Positions 53,066 to 61,466 of a stretch of 64,000 nt of DNA are shown piece by piece. The notes under the pieces were generated by a model. That model made no database searches. It saw only the letters and a program-made list of their open reading frames with translations, and was not told where the DNA came from. The translations under genes were made by a program, and so were the position numbers. Location of the stretch: contig JAEYHP010000156.1 of the NCBI GenBank assembly GCA_023409435.1, positions 8,261 through 72,260 on the forward strand, given 5' to 3'. The first letter of the stretch is position 1, and each line of letters starts with the position of its first letter. The stretch comes from Bacillota bacterium. Its GTDB lineage: Bacteria > Bacillota > Clostridia > Christensenellales > CAG-138.

Positions 53066-53536
53066 ATGAGGAAGCTGCCCGTAATTCTCTGCATATTGCT
53101 GATGTCTTTCATGTTGGCTATACCCGCGTTTGCCGCTGCATACTCTCCCGCGGAACTGGACGAACTTTGCGGCGTTGTGGAGGGTATTCTGGGAAAAGAA
53201 CATACCTATACGACTGCTGTGAAATGGGATTCTGTGTTCGTCGAAGTTGATAACGATCAGTTTTATGATGTATGTGACTTTGTACAAAGCAATCCCTCCT
53301 TTGAGAACATCCCAATTATCGTGCACAACAAATCAGGGGGAACGTATTTAGGTAAAGATGATGAGGGCTGGTATATAGTGGAGCCCAACGCTATCCCGAC
53401 CGACGGGGAACCCGTGCTTAATCCGCCTTCGACGGGGGACATACCCAACGTCTTCCCAAGCGTTGCGTTGGTGGCCATGGCTGTTGGCGCGCTGGCATTA
53501 CTGTCAACATACAGGCGGCGAGGTCGGCAACATTGA
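53066..53536 (+). CDS. Small secreted protein with sortase-type C-terminus
   Basis: The 156 residues have a signal peptide (about 1-24, ending PAFAA), a mature domain with two cysteines (35 and 70), and a C-terminal sorting-like signal: NPPSTG (119-124, fitting xPxTG), a hydrophobic helix (about 132-147) and a basic YRRRGRQH tail. It should be attached to the cell wall by a sortase. The mature domain (about 30-105) resembles no family I can name. The gene has its own promoter and stands alone between two operons. Confidence 0.7.
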   Translation: MRKLPVILCILLMSFMLAIPAFAAAYSPAELDELCGVVEGILGKEHTYTTAVKWDSVFVEVDNDQFYDVCDFVQSNPSFENIPIIVHNKSGGTYLGKDDEGWYIVEPNAIPTDGEPVLNPPSTGDIPNVFPSVALVAMAVGALALLSTYRRRGRQH

Positions 53537-53582
53537 AATGTCTTTTAAGATCAAAGCTAACAATCAAATATTGTGTTGCCTG

Positions 53583-54113
53583 TCAACGGGGCGGACGCCC
53601 CATGATAAAATGACTGAGGAAAAACAGATGGCTAAAACGAAATGCTATACAAACAGTTACTATTAAGGCAAGAATATTTACAACCTTAACAGTCCTGCTC
53701 GTAAAGATCCTGAATAATAAAGCATAAATACCAATGCCGAGTATCCCGCCAAGCGTATTACCCAGTATGTCGGTGATGTCGGTTCTTCCCATTGCAAAAA
53801 TGAACTGTGTACCTTCAAATAGTAAGGATAGACCGATAACCGGAAGGACTTTTTTCACAAAAGACCATTCGCTTTTTAACATGCCAATATAGATGCCTAA
53901 CGGGATAAAAAGAAGTATATTATAAATGATTTCACGTAAAAGTATAACTCCGTCTGCATCAAAAGACCCCTGAAGCGGAATCAGGTTGATTACTCGTATC
54001 CCATCCGATATTTCAGAATAAAACGGCAGTTTGAAAAGAATAATCCCCGTCAATATCAACATGTATATCGCGAACAATACGATTGTAAGAGTATTTTGCT
54101 TTTCACTTTTCAT
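53583..54113 (-). CDS. vanZ: VanZ-like membrane protein
   Basis: The 176-residue protein has four to five membrane helices and the VanZ features INLIPLQGSFDAD, LLFIPLGIYIGML and GRTDITDILGNTLGGILGI. VanZ proteins give low-level resistance to teicoplanin-like or lipid II-binding agents. The ATG at 54113 follows GGAGAAAAG. It follows vanY in the same direction. Confidence 0.85.
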   Translation of the reverse strand: MKSEKQNTLTIVLFAIYMLILTGIILFKLPFYSEISDGIRVINLIPLQGSFDADGVILLREIIYNILLFIPLGIYIGMLKSEWSFVKKVLPVIGLSLLFEGTQFIFAMGRTDITDILGNTLGGILGIGIYALLFRIFTSRTVKVVNILALIVTVCIAFRFSHLFFLSHFIMGRPPR

Positions 54114-54157
54114 TGGCTTTTCTCCTATATAGTTGCTCACATCTGCGGTACAACTGG

Positions 54158-54886
54158 TTATTTCATATTATCCAGGTATTCCTCGAGGCAGATACCCTGC
54201 GTGTAAATTTCCTTTGCCGCTTCCACTCCAACATATCTGTAATGCCATGGCTCATAAATCGTACCTGTTATGTCAGCTTTATCAGACGGATAACGGAGGA
54301 TAAACCCGTATTTATAGCCGTTTTTATGCAGCCACCCGTAAACCTCGTCACTCGTTGATTGATCCGCATCCGCATTGATGTCAACCGCAATTCCCAGTTG
54401 ATGTTCGCTTGTTCCCGGAACCGCAACCGATTCTTCGGCTAATTCTTGCGCCTTCGCCGCGGAATAGCCTTGCGCTTTATATTCCTCAACTTTTTCATCC
54501 AGAAGGTTTTGCTGATAGTCCGCCGTCCTATACCCCGATGCAACAACAGGATATATGCCGTCCGCTCTTGCGGCATCGAACATGGCCTGGAGGCTGGGGT
54601 AAATCCTCGTATCAACGTTCTGGCCGTTTGAGAGCTGCGTCAGATCCACTTCATAATCCTCGGGTATGGTATTTTGCCGGTTGACAAGGATCAGGCTCCA
54701 TATATCGGCTTTTGTCGACGATCTATCCCACAGATCATCTATATTGATTTTGTCGATCAGCAGCTTTCCGCAAACCAGCACGATAAGGCAGATAACTATC
54801 AATAAAGATTTTCGTATCTTTCCTGCTCCTGAATTGTGACGCGCCCGCTGCTGTCTGTTATTCGCTTTATAAGAGCCCCGTTCCAT
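54158..54886 (-). CDS. vanY: VanY-type D,D-carboxypeptidase
   Basis: The 242-residue protein has an N-terminal signal-anchor (about 27-42) and a VanY/DacB-type zinc peptidase domain. The zinc ligands lie in GTSEHQLGIAVDI (His and Asp) and EPWHYRYVG (His), and SGYRTADYQQNLL precedes them. It removes the terminal D-Ala from peptidoglycan stems. The ATG at 54886 follows AAAGGAG directly after the terminator behind vanS. Confidence 0.88.
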   Translation of the reverse strand: MERGSYKANNRQQRARHNSGAGKIRKSLLIVICLIVLVCGKLLIDKINIDDLWDRSSTKADIWSLILVNRQNTIPEDYEVDLTQLSNGQNVDTRIYPSLQAMFDAARADGIYPVVASGYRTADYQQNLLDEKVEEYKAQGYSAAKAQELAEESVAVPGTSEHQLGIAVDINADADQSTSDEVYGWLHKNGYKYGFILRYPSDKADITGTIYEPWHYRYVGVEAAKEIYTQGICLEEYLDNMK

Positions 54887-54903
54887 TCCATACTCCTTTA
54901 ACG

Positions 54904-54953
54904 AAAAAAGCCGGTTTATCCTTGGCATCAAGTATACCGTCGGATAAACAGGC
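54904..54953 (-). terminator. Terminator between vanS and vanY
   Basis: On the minus strand GCC-T-GTTTATCC pairs with GGATAAAC-C-GGC (plus-strand positions 54910-54953) across a 20-base loop, and six T residues follow (54904-54909). The vanY ribosome binding site begins six bases later, so vanY-vanZ need read-through, anti-termination or a hidden promoter. Confidence 0.75.
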
Positions 54954-55036
54954 GCTACTTTAATCTGAAATTGCTATTTTACTAAGAAAGAATTGAGGCA
55001 TCCATAAGATTTTATTAACATTAGAAGGAACTTGTC

Positions 55037-56191
55037 TTAGGGCGTCTTTACCGATAAATCAACGGGGAGTTCCACACAAAATGTTGTACATTCATTGTCA
55101 CTCTCAGCGCTGATGGTACCGCCATGTAAAGAAATGATATCTTTGGCAATGGCAAGCCCTAACCCCGCTCCGCCCGTTGCGCTTGATCTGGCGGCGTCCA
55201 ACCTGTAAAACTTCTCAAATATTAAATTCAGCTGGTCCTTGGGAACGACCCCCTGGTTTTCAAAACGAATACTGACTTTATCGGGTTTTGCTTCCGCAGT
55301 GATATCAATCGTGCTGTCATCCACGCTATACGCAATCGCGTTTTTCAGAATATTGTTGAACACCCTGGCGAGCTTCTCGGAATCCCCGTAAACGATGACA
55401 TTTTCTTTGATATCGGTTTTTATTTGTTTTCCGCTCGCAGCAAGCTGCGGATACATTTCATCGGCAATCTGCACCATCATATAGCACAGGTTTATGTTTT
55501 CCTTGTTAAGCGGCAAATACTGAAGGTTATAGCGTGTGATCTCAAAGAACTCGCTGATCAGCTTTTCAAGGCGATACGCCTTTTCAAGCGCTATCCCAAC
55601 ATATTTCGCTTTCTGCTTCGTCGGCATGTCCGGGGCCTCGTTAAGCAGGCTTAAATATCCGATTACCGAAGTAAGAGGGGTCCTGATATCGTGTGCAAGA
55701 TAAACGACGAGGTCGTTTTTTCGCTGTTCCTCGGCCTGAGCTTGTTCCGTACGTTTTTTCAGCTTGTCCTTTACCTCAGTCAGTTTTGTTTCCATGAATT
55801 TAAGCTCGGGGCTCAGTACAATTGCCTCATTGTCTTCCTCCGCCAACTTGTCTATGCCGGTAACAATCTGATCAAAATATTTCGCAAACCAGGAAAATGA
55901 CAGACGTAACAAAATAAAGAAAAATACAATCATTGTGGCCACAATGATAATATCTAAATTGTTTCTGATATACCACTGATAGATGAAGTCTGAGGACTTC
56001 GGATCAGTACGCCACAGGATTCCAATGAGCCGAACCAGAAAGTCCGCCAATTTCCCTCTCAATACAACGCGCAGCACGAGTACAAGAACGGCGGCGGCCC
56101 CCAGTACCGCAATTGTCTGATAGAATAATCTTTGGATCAGCTTACTGTATACTTTTCCCCTTAACGTTTTATTTTTCAATTTTGTAGCCAA
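55037..56191 (-). CDS. vanS: Sensor histidine kinase (VanS-like)
   Basis: The 384-residue membrane kinase has two membrane helices (about 24-44 and 80-98), a dimerisation/HAMP-like linker, the phospho-acceptor His167 in YLAHDIRTPLTSVIG, the N box NILKNAIAYS and the G2 box GGAGLGLAIAKDI. The short extracytoplasmic loop (about 45-79) suits sensing within the membrane. It overlaps vanR by 23 bases. Confidence 0.88.
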   Translation of the reverse strand: MATKLKNKTLRGKVYSKLIQRLFYQTIAVLGAAAVLVLVLRVVLRGKLADFLVRLIGILWRTDPKSSDFIYQWYIRNNLDIIIVATMIVFFFILLRLSFSWFAKYFDQIVTGIDKLAEEDNEAIVLSPELKFMETKLTEVKDKLKKRTEQAQAEEQRKNDLVVYLAHDIRTPLTSVIGYLSLLNEAPDMPTKQKAKYVGIALEKAYRLEKLISEFFEITRYNLQYLPLNKENINLCYMMVQIADEMYPQLAASGKQIKTDIKENVIVYGDSEKLARVFNNILKNAIAYSVDDSTIDITAEAKPDKVSIRFENQGVVPKDQLNLIFEKFYRLDAARSSATGGAGLGLAIAKDIISLHGGTISAESDNECTTFCVELPVDLSVKTP

Positions 56192-56870
56192 CCCCCCATA
56201 CCGTTTTGATATACTTCGGGTTTTCTACCGTGTCGTTCATTTTCTCTCGTAAATGGCGGATGTGGACGGTGATCGTATTATTGTTCTTGTTGAAATATTC
56301 GTCCTTCCAGATTTCATGGAACAATTCTTCTGAGCTGACGACCTTGCCTTTCCTCTCCAGCAGGATGCGAAGTATGGAAAACTCGGTAGGTGTGAGTACA
56401 AGCGGTGTTTCGTTTATAAAGCATTCATGGGTTTTGTCATTCATCACCAGGTCGGAATAAACAATAACAGATTCCGGGGCGACGTCAATCTGTGCAGTAT
56501 TGTACTTTTTGTATCTGCGCAATTGAGCTTTCACCCTCGCCACCAGTTCAAGAGGACGAAAAGGCTTTGTAACATAATCGTCTGCTCCCAAAGTCAGCCC
56601 GGTAATCTTGTCGGTTTCTTCATCTTTGGCTGTCAGCATAATAATGGGATAGGTAAAACGTTCCCGTATTTTCTGACAAAGCGCAAAACCATGGATGTCC
56701 GGCAGCATAATGTCAAGAATTGCAAGGTCAAGCTCCGTAGTATCTATACATGTAAGAGCGTCCTTTGCAGAGTAAAACTTAAATACTTCATAATTTTCAT
56801 TCCGCAGGTATACTTCTATTAAATCCGCTATTTCATGTTCATCGTCAACAACAAGAACTTTATCGTCCAT
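56169..56870 (-). CDS. vanR: OmpR-type response regulator (VanR-like)
   Basis: The 233 residues contain a receiver domain with Asp9 and Asp10, phospho-acceptor Asp53 in LAILDIMLPDI, Thr in MLTAKD and Lys in VTKPF, followed by a winged-helix DNA-binding domain (about 130-233). It pairs with the histidine kinase downstream. Likely targets are the van genes here; an inverted repeat 80 bases upstream may be the binding site. Confidence 0.9.
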   Translation of the reverse strand: MDDKVLVVDDEHEIADLIEVYLRNENYEVFKFYSAKDALTCIDTTELDLAILDIMLPDIHGFALCQKIRERFTYPIIMLTAKDEETDKITGLTLGADDYVTKPFRPLELVARVKAQLRRYKKYNTAQIDVAPESVIVYSDLVMNDKTHECFINETPLVLTPTEFSILRILLERKGKVVSSEELFHEIWKDEYFNKNNNTITVHIRHLREKMNDTVENPKYIKTVWGVGYKIEK

Positions 56871-56948
56871 GATTTTCAGCTCCTTTCAGGCAGGACTCAA
56901 CATCTTACTATTTTATCAAATTCGGTAACGATATTTATAATTTCCCGC

Positions 56949-56972
56949 ATGAGAAAGTATTAAAATTCTCAT
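56949..56972. promoter_or_regulatory. Inverted repeat upstream of vanR
   Basis: ATGAGAA (56949-56955) and TTCTCAT (56966-56972) are separated by ten bases. On the minus strand a weak TATAAA -10-like box (about 56933-56938) lies just downstream without a good -35, as expected for an activator-dependent promoter. VanR binding is an inference. Confidence 0.45.
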
Positions 56973-57158
56973 AAGGACCCCGCTTCCTTATGCCTGCACT
57001 CAACGAAGTTCTCCATTCATCTGTTCACGGGGCCTTGACCAGGCGAAGTCCCCAGCACACCCTCTTACCGCCAATATTTCCCTCGCCTCTGTTTGACACC
57101 TTTACAATCCCCGCGCGTCATATTACCATAGCAACAGACGTGCGAAGGGGGATACTGA

Positions 57159-58718
57159 ATGAACGCGGGCGGCAAGGGAACGGGTAAGGTCGGGCGGATG
57201 TTTCGCGCGGGACTGCTGCTGCTTGCGCTTGCGGGGCTGCTGGTACTCGGCCGCACGCTGTTCGTGGTGTTTGAGGACCCCATGCGGGCGTTTAGAACGC
57301 CCCAGCCCGCCGGTACCGCCGTTATGCCTACAGCAACTGGATCCGCGCCGGCCGTTACGCCAGCCGTTACAGCCATGCCAAGCGTTATTCCGGCCGCTAC
57401 GGCCACACCGGGCGTTACGCCAGCCGCTACGGCAGCTCCAACCCCCGCGCCCACGCCGGCAAATCTCGAGTATATGAGCGAGCGCGTGAACATACTGCTC
57501 GTGGGGTACGACAGCAGCCCCGAGCGCACGGTGGAGGAGAGCGAGGTCTACCGCGACGAGACCAACGATTTCCGGTCCGACGTGCTTATGCTGCTGACGG
57601 TCAATTTTAAGGCCAAGAGCGTGGATCTCATCTCCGTGCCGCGCGACAGCTACGCGCCCATCTACAACGAAAAAGGTGAGCTTTACAGCAGAAACGGCAA
57701 ATGGAAGATCAACGCCGCATTCGCCAAGGGCGGCAGCGAAGGCTCGCGCGGCTATAAATTCGCCATGCAGACGGTATCGAAGCTGCTCGGCGTACCCATA
57801 GACTACTACGCGGGCGTGGACATGGAGGGGCTCAAGGGCGTGGTCAACGCCATGGGCGGGGTGTATTACGACGTGGACCTGACCATACACCTCAACGGCC
57901 GCACGCTGCGCCCCGGCTACCAGAAGCTCAGCGGGCAGGATGTGCTCGATTATGTGCGCGCGCGCAAGGGCATCAGCACCGACACGGGACGCAATGACCG
58001 CCAGCAGCGCATACTCTTCGCCATATTCGAGCAGTTGAAGAGCAAGGACCAGCTCAAGAACTTCCCCAAGATATACCGCTCCATCAAAAAATATCTGCAC
58101 ACCAACCTGACCACAGAACAGGTGGCCGCCATCGCCGCATTCGGCATGCAGTTAAACATGGACGATATCCACCGCCACACTCTCGAGGGCGAATACCGCA
58201 GCGACACACCCTATTCCAGCGCGAACTATTACCTCATCGACAACGGGAAGCTCGCAGTACTCATCAAAAGCATTTACGGCATCGACATCGCGGTGAATCC
58301 GCGCTACGATATCGGCTACGTGCTCGCAGACATCGCAGCAAGGGCGGCGCGCTCTGACGTGTCCGATGCGGAATACCTGCTCACGCGCTCCAAGGTCAAG
58401 GCGGCGTTTCCCACCGACGATGCGGGCCAATACCCGGTTGGCAGCTCTGCCCGCGCACTCCTCGAACAGATCGCCGCTTTGCGCGCGCTGTCCACCCGCG
58501 CCGAAAATGCCGACCTCGATGTGCCGTTCGATGTGCGCGCCATCCACGCCGCCCAGTCCGTCCTCTACGTACGCATGCTCTCACTCTGCGAGGCCGCGAA
58601 TATCTCGCAGCGCGACGTGAGCAAATCCCGCCTGCCCGAGACCGTCTACAACGCCCTGCCCGAGCGCTCCGCCACGCCCGCGCCCACGGCGACCCCGGCG
58701 GCGACTCCTGCCGCGTAG
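57159..58718 (+). CDS. LytR-CpsA-Psr (LCP) family glycopolymer ligase
   Basis: LCP proteins attach wall polymers such as teichoic acids or capsule to peptidoglycan at the outer face of the membrane. The 519 residues have a membrane anchor (about 17-37), a Thr/Ala/Pro-rich linker (about 50-105) made of near repeats of VTPAVTA, and the LCP domain (about 110-265) with the active-site motifs LISVPRDSY and RARKGISTDTGRNDRQQRIL. A further domain and an ATPAPTATPAA tail follow. GAAGGGGG precedes the ATG. The gene is GC-rich, unlike the AT-rich van genes next to it. Confidence 0.9.
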   Translation: MNAGGKGTGKVGRMFRAGLLLLALAGLLVLGRTLFVVFEDPMRAFRTPQPAGTAVMPTATGSAPAVTPAVTAMPSVIPAATATPGVTPAATAAPTPAPTPANLEYMSERVNILLVGYDSSPERTVEESEVYRDETNDFRSDVLMLLTVNFKAKSVDLISVPRDSYAPIYNEKGELYSRNGKWKINAAFAKGGSEGSRGYKFAMQTVSKLLGVPIDYYAGVDMEGLKGVVNAMGGVYYDVDLTIHLNGRTLRPGYQKLSGQDVLDYVRARKGISTDTGRNDRQQRILFAIFEQLKSKDQLKNFPKIYRSIKKYLHTNLTTEQVAAIAAFGMQLNMDDIHRHTLEGEYRSDTPYSSANYYLIDNGKLAVLIKSIYGIDIAVNPRYDIGYVLADIAARAARSDVSDAEYLLTRSKVKAAFPTDDAGQYPVGSSARALLEQIAALRALSTRAENADLDVPFDVRAIHAAQSVLYVRMLSLCEAANISQRDVSKSRLPETVYNALPERSATPAPTATPAATPAA

Positions 58719-58804
58719 GAAAACGAATAGTGCGTTTTTCACCAGATTTGAAAAACGGGACCGTTAGGTAAAAAACAAAACTGTCCAGTAGGAGGGGAAC
58801 GAAA

Positions 58805-59188
58805 GTGACAATCGCCGAGGTAGCGAAAAAGTTTGATTTGACGGCCGACACCCTGCGGTACTATGAACGCATGGGATTAATTCCCGGCGTAAACCGCACC
58901 TCCGGGGGCATCCGGGACTATCATGAGGAGGACTTCCGGTGGATCGAATTCATCAAGTGCATGCGCGGGGCCGGGCTGCCGGTGGAAACGCTTATTGCAT
59001 ATGTAAGGCTGTTTCAAATGGGCGACGGAACTGCCGAGGCAAGAAAATCCCTTTTGATCGAACAGCGGGATGCGCTTGCCGCGCGAGTTGCCGAAATGCA
59101 GGCTACGTTGGAGCGGCTGAACAAGAAAATCGAACGGTATGAAAAAACGCTTGTCCCGATTGAAAACGAGCTGAAAACCGCGAAATAG
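58805..59188 (+). CDS. MerR-family transcriptional regulator (AdhR-like)
   Basis: The 127 residues have the MerR DNA-binding domain (MTIAEVAKKFDLTADTLRYY and MGLIPGVNRTSGGIRDY) and a C-terminal coiled coil (about 80-120) with no metal cysteines. This fits the redox/aldehyde-responsive group. It starts with GTG behind GGAGGGG. The gene stands alone; its target is unknown. Confidence 0.9.
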   Translation: MTIAEVAKKFDLTADTLRYYERMGLIPGVNRTSGGIRDYHEEDFRWIEFIKCMRGAGLPVETLIAYVRLFQMGDGTAEARKSLLIEQRDALAARVAEMQATLERLNKKIERYEKTLVPIENELKTAK

Positions 59189-59192
59189 GAAG

Positions 59193-59268
59193 CTTATGAA
59201 ATCCTCTATTGTTTTCCGGGACGTCATGGAGGATTTCGTAAGCCCGGCCCTTGGTTTAAGGGCCGGAG
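59193..59268. terminator. Two hairpins between convergent MerR and deacetylase genes
   Basis: The first stem pairs GCTTATGAAATCCTC (about 59193-59207) with GAGGATTTCGTAAGC (59227-59243 region), one G-U pair. The second pairs CCGGCCCTT and AAGGGCCGG (59244-59268). Neither has a long T tract, but together they separate the two transcripts. Confidence 0.6.
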
Positions 59269-59279
59269 GAATATCATTC

Positions 59280-60161
59280 CTAAGATAGTTTTGCGAACTG
59301 ATAGCCTTCTTTTTTTGCCTCATCAATAACCGCGCCTAGAATTTCCGCATTATCCTTTGAAACAGCGTGGAGAAGATAAACGGCACCGTTATGGAGACCA
59401 CCCACCACTTTGGCGTAAGCCCTATCAGCGCCCATCTGTTTGCGCGTATCCCAGTCCACATATGCAAAGCTCCAAAAAACAGATTTATATCCAAGGCTCT
59501 GCGTCAAGGCGAGCGTTCGTTCCGAGAACTCTCCCATCGGCGGCCGAAACAGCGTCATGATGTAATTGAAGTTGTCCTTGATATAATTGTGCAATGTCGT
59601 AATCTCGATCGACGCTTTTGTAATACTTAAAGCCGGCATGGAGGGATGCGTATAGCTATGGTTCCCAATGATATGCCCTTCGTCAATCATTCGTTGAACG
59701 AGATCGGCATTTCGTTTTGCATAATCATAGGTCACAAAAAAGACGGCTGGTACGCCCTTTTCTTTTAATACATCCAATATTGCCGGGGTATATCCATTTT
59801 CATATCCCTCATCAAACGTAAGATAAATTTCATTCGTATTCTCTTTTATAAATATGGCGTCGTACTTTCCATATTTGTTTTGAAATTGACTAGCTGATAT
59901 AGGACGATTATCGCTATCAACCTGTCTTCCCTGTCCCCAGCCTTGCTTGGTGTTGTCCAACGCCTCCAATTCTACAGTTAAAGCGTCGATTTTTTCTTCG
60001 ACATATGCCGCAATAGCTTTGTTTGCGTCAACAACCATTACGGATTGTTCAGGAATGGTTTCCGTTTCCGATATTCCCTTGTTATCGGCAGCATCTTTGC
60101 TGCTTGGAGCTAAAACAGCAAGCACGCAAAGAACCAAAAACAGTACAATAAATTTTTTCAT
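59280..60161 (-). CDS. pdaA: PdaA-like polysaccharide deacetylase
   Basis: The 293-residue protein has an N-terminal signal peptide (about 1-20) and a NodB-type deacetylase domain. TFDEGYENGYTPAILDVL, HIIGNHSYTHPS and FRPPMGEFSE are close to PdaA, the enzyme that forms muramic delta-lactam in the spore cortex, rather than to chitin deacetylases. Later motifs SVFWSFAYVDWDTR and YLLHAVSKDNAE also match PdaA. This implies a spore former or a relative of one. The ATG follows GAGGTG within the inverted repeat upstream. Confidence 0.88.
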   Translation of the reverse strand: MKKFIVLFLVLCVLAVLAPSSKDAADNKGISETETIPEQSVMVVDANKAIAAYVEEKIDALTVELEALDNTKQGWGQGRQVDSDNRPISASQFQNKYGKYDAIFIKENTNEIYLTFDEGYENGYTPAILDVLKEKGVPAVFFVTYDYAKRNADLVQRMIDEGHIIGNHSYTHPSMPALSITKASIEITTLHNYIKDNFNYIMTLFRPPMGEFSERTLALTQSLGYKSVFWSFAYVDWDTRKQMGADRAYAKVVGGLHNGAVYLLHAVSKDNAEILGAVIDEAKKEGYQFAKLS

Positions 60162-60164
60162 GTT

Positions 60165-60198
60165 ACACCTCTTGATTTTATTATGGTTCAAGAGGTGT
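60165..60198 (-). promoter_or_regulatory. Perfect inverted repeat sequestering the pdaA ribosome binding site
   Basis: ACACCTCTTGA (60165-60175) and TCAAGAGGTGT (60188-60198) are exact inverted repeats separated by 12 bases. In the transcript the 3' arm contains the Shine-Dalgarno AGAGGTG, five bases before the pdaA ATG, and the 5' arm is its complement. The arm could be opened by an RNA-binding factor or be bound as DNA by a regulator. Confidence 0.65.
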
Positions 60199-60271
60199 TT
60201 ATTATTTGTATAAAAAATTGCCGTCTCTTGGGCGAGCGCAGGCGCACAAGGCAAATGATTGCAGAAATGCC

Positions 60272-60763
60272 TTATTGTAAAGCGCTCTGCATTTCACTAA
60301 ACAGGCGTATATGCAGCTCCTCATCCAGAATGATTCGCTCCAGCAGCCGCTTAACGCTATCATTGGAAATCATCTGGATATGCCAGCGGTAATTATAGAT
60401 CGCCGCAAATTCAACATTGATATTTGCCAGGAGCATTCTTTGCGGATCCTGATCATAGCTGACGTAATTGGAGCACCAATATATGTTGGTAGCTGCATAG
60501 ATCGGCGTTCCTCCCAGGCGAACAATGGCCCTCCCCAGCAATTCCTTGTGCCACGTTTCAGTAGCGGCGATGCATTTCAACCCTTCTGCAAATGAATAGT
60601 TATTCTCAACAAGCAGAAAATACTGATACATGTACTGGTTTGACGCTGTCATCTCGCTGATGATTCCGGCATAGTCCTCCAGAAGCAATACCACGGCGTT
60701 TGGATCCGCTTCCCCGCTCACTTCGGGATAAGGCAAATTCAGATCGTACTGCTGACATTCCAT
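60272..60763 (-). CDS. Ferritin-like diiron/dimanganese protein
   Basis: The 163-residue four-helix protein has paired helix motifs: EMTASNQYMYQYFLL with a Glu ligand, ETWHKELLGRAI (ExxH), EFAAIYNYRWHIQ and EELHIRLFSEM (ExxH). This is the ligand set of a ferritin/rubrerythrin-like dinuclear metal site. The N-terminal MECQQYDLNLPYPEVSG has no signal peptide. Relatives occur in spore formers as coat- or stress-associated proteins; an exact role is not clear. GGAGGG precedes the ATG. Confidence 0.75.
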   Translation of the reverse strand: MECQQYDLNLPYPEVSGEADPNAVVLLLEDYAGIISEMTASNQYMYQYFLLVENNYSFAEGLKCIAATETWHKELLGRAIVRLGGTPIYAATNIYWCSNYVSYDQDPQRMLLANINVEFAAIYNYRWHIQMISNDSVKRLLERIILDEELHIRLFSEMQSALQ

Positions 60764-61100
60764 CGCAACTACCCTCCTATATGTTTTGTATCATTTACAG
60801 CGAAGGGATTTGACGGAATTCCCTACCCATACCCTATGTGGCAAATGCAAAAGTATTTCTGCATTTCCTGCCAAATGCTCCTGCGGGCATAAAAAAGCAC
60901 CCCGGAAGAGTTGCTTTCTTTAGACAATCTCACTTATTTCATACTACGGCGTGTCGTGACCCGCTACTTCCTGTTGCGTCAACCCATCGCCAAACAGCCC
61001 GATGCTTTTGCCCCGGTCTTTAACGGTGCGGATGGCGTTATTTTTTAACCCTCATAATCCCTGCCTTTTCAAGCCATACTCCAGGAAAGGAGTGTGGACC
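60764..61100. other. Intergenic stretch with a possible gene remnant
   Basis: Nothing in this stretch can be named. Around 60945-61048 a plus-strand frame ending VFNGADGVIF followed by a stop stays open without a start and may be the remains of a gene end. A minus-strand hairpin with AAAGCA and TGCTTT arms followed by a T run (about 60890-60922) looks like a terminator. Confidence 0.3.
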
Positions 61101-61250
61101 ATGAAAAAGAGAAGCAGTAAAAACACAAGGATTTTTATTGAAGGCGATCTGGATGCTCCAATCTCAGATGTATATCCCGTAATAGACAACGATCTTGCAA
61201 GGGACAATTTAGAGAATGATCTCGGCGCCTCCGATCTGCAGGATTTATAG
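61101..61250 (+). CDS. Small acidic protein of unknown function
   Basis: The 49-residue protein starts with a basic MKKRSSKNTRIF stretch and then becomes acidic (GDLDAPISDVYPVIDNDLAR). GGAAAGGAGTG precedes the ATG by the usual distance, which supports translation. No signal peptide, membrane helix or known motif is seen. A role cannot be given. Confidence 0.5.
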   Translation: MKKRSSKNTRIFIEGDLDAPISDVYPVIDNDLARDNLENDLGASDLQDL

Positions 61251-61360
61251 GGGTTGCTCATCTCCCGCTTCCCCGGTTTCACGCATAGTATGCTTGTGAC
61301 ATAATATATACTGTCTCTGACGCCCTTTGTTAGGGCAATAAATTACAGGGAGTGATGATT

Positions 61361-61453
61361 ATGTCGTGCATTTTGCCCTTACTGGCCGTTGCTGCCATCG
61401 CCTGCTGCGGCGATAAACGTCGAGACTGCTGCCGCGACAGACGTTTCCGTTAA
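61361..61453 (+). CDS. Cysteine-rich 30-residue peptide
   Basis: An ATG behind GGGAGTG opens a frame of 30 codons coding for MSCILPLLAVAAIACCGDKR followed by RDCCRDRRFR. It has a hydrophobic N-terminal half, Cys3, a Cys-Cys pair at 15-16 and another at 23-24, and a very basic end. The frame is followed 13 bases later by a strong terminator, so it appears to be a real monocistronic gene. It may insert in the membrane with the cysteines at the cytoplasmic edge, or bind metal; function is unknown. Confidence 0.55.
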   Translation: MSCILPLLAVAAIACCGDKRRDCCRDRRFR

Positions 61454-61466
61454 AAACGACCACATT

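Noticed and set aside
57300..57480. Possible CRISPR or tandem DNA repeat
   Set aside because: The repetition is of GTTACGCCAGCCG-like codons for the Thr/Ala/Pro linker of the LCP protein, with no regular spacers.
57123..58100. Minus-strand frame of 325 codons opposite the LCP gene
   Set aside because: It mirrors the third-position bias of the LCP gene and has an Arg/Gly/Cys-rich end from the antisense of the Thr/Pro linker; no family resemblance.
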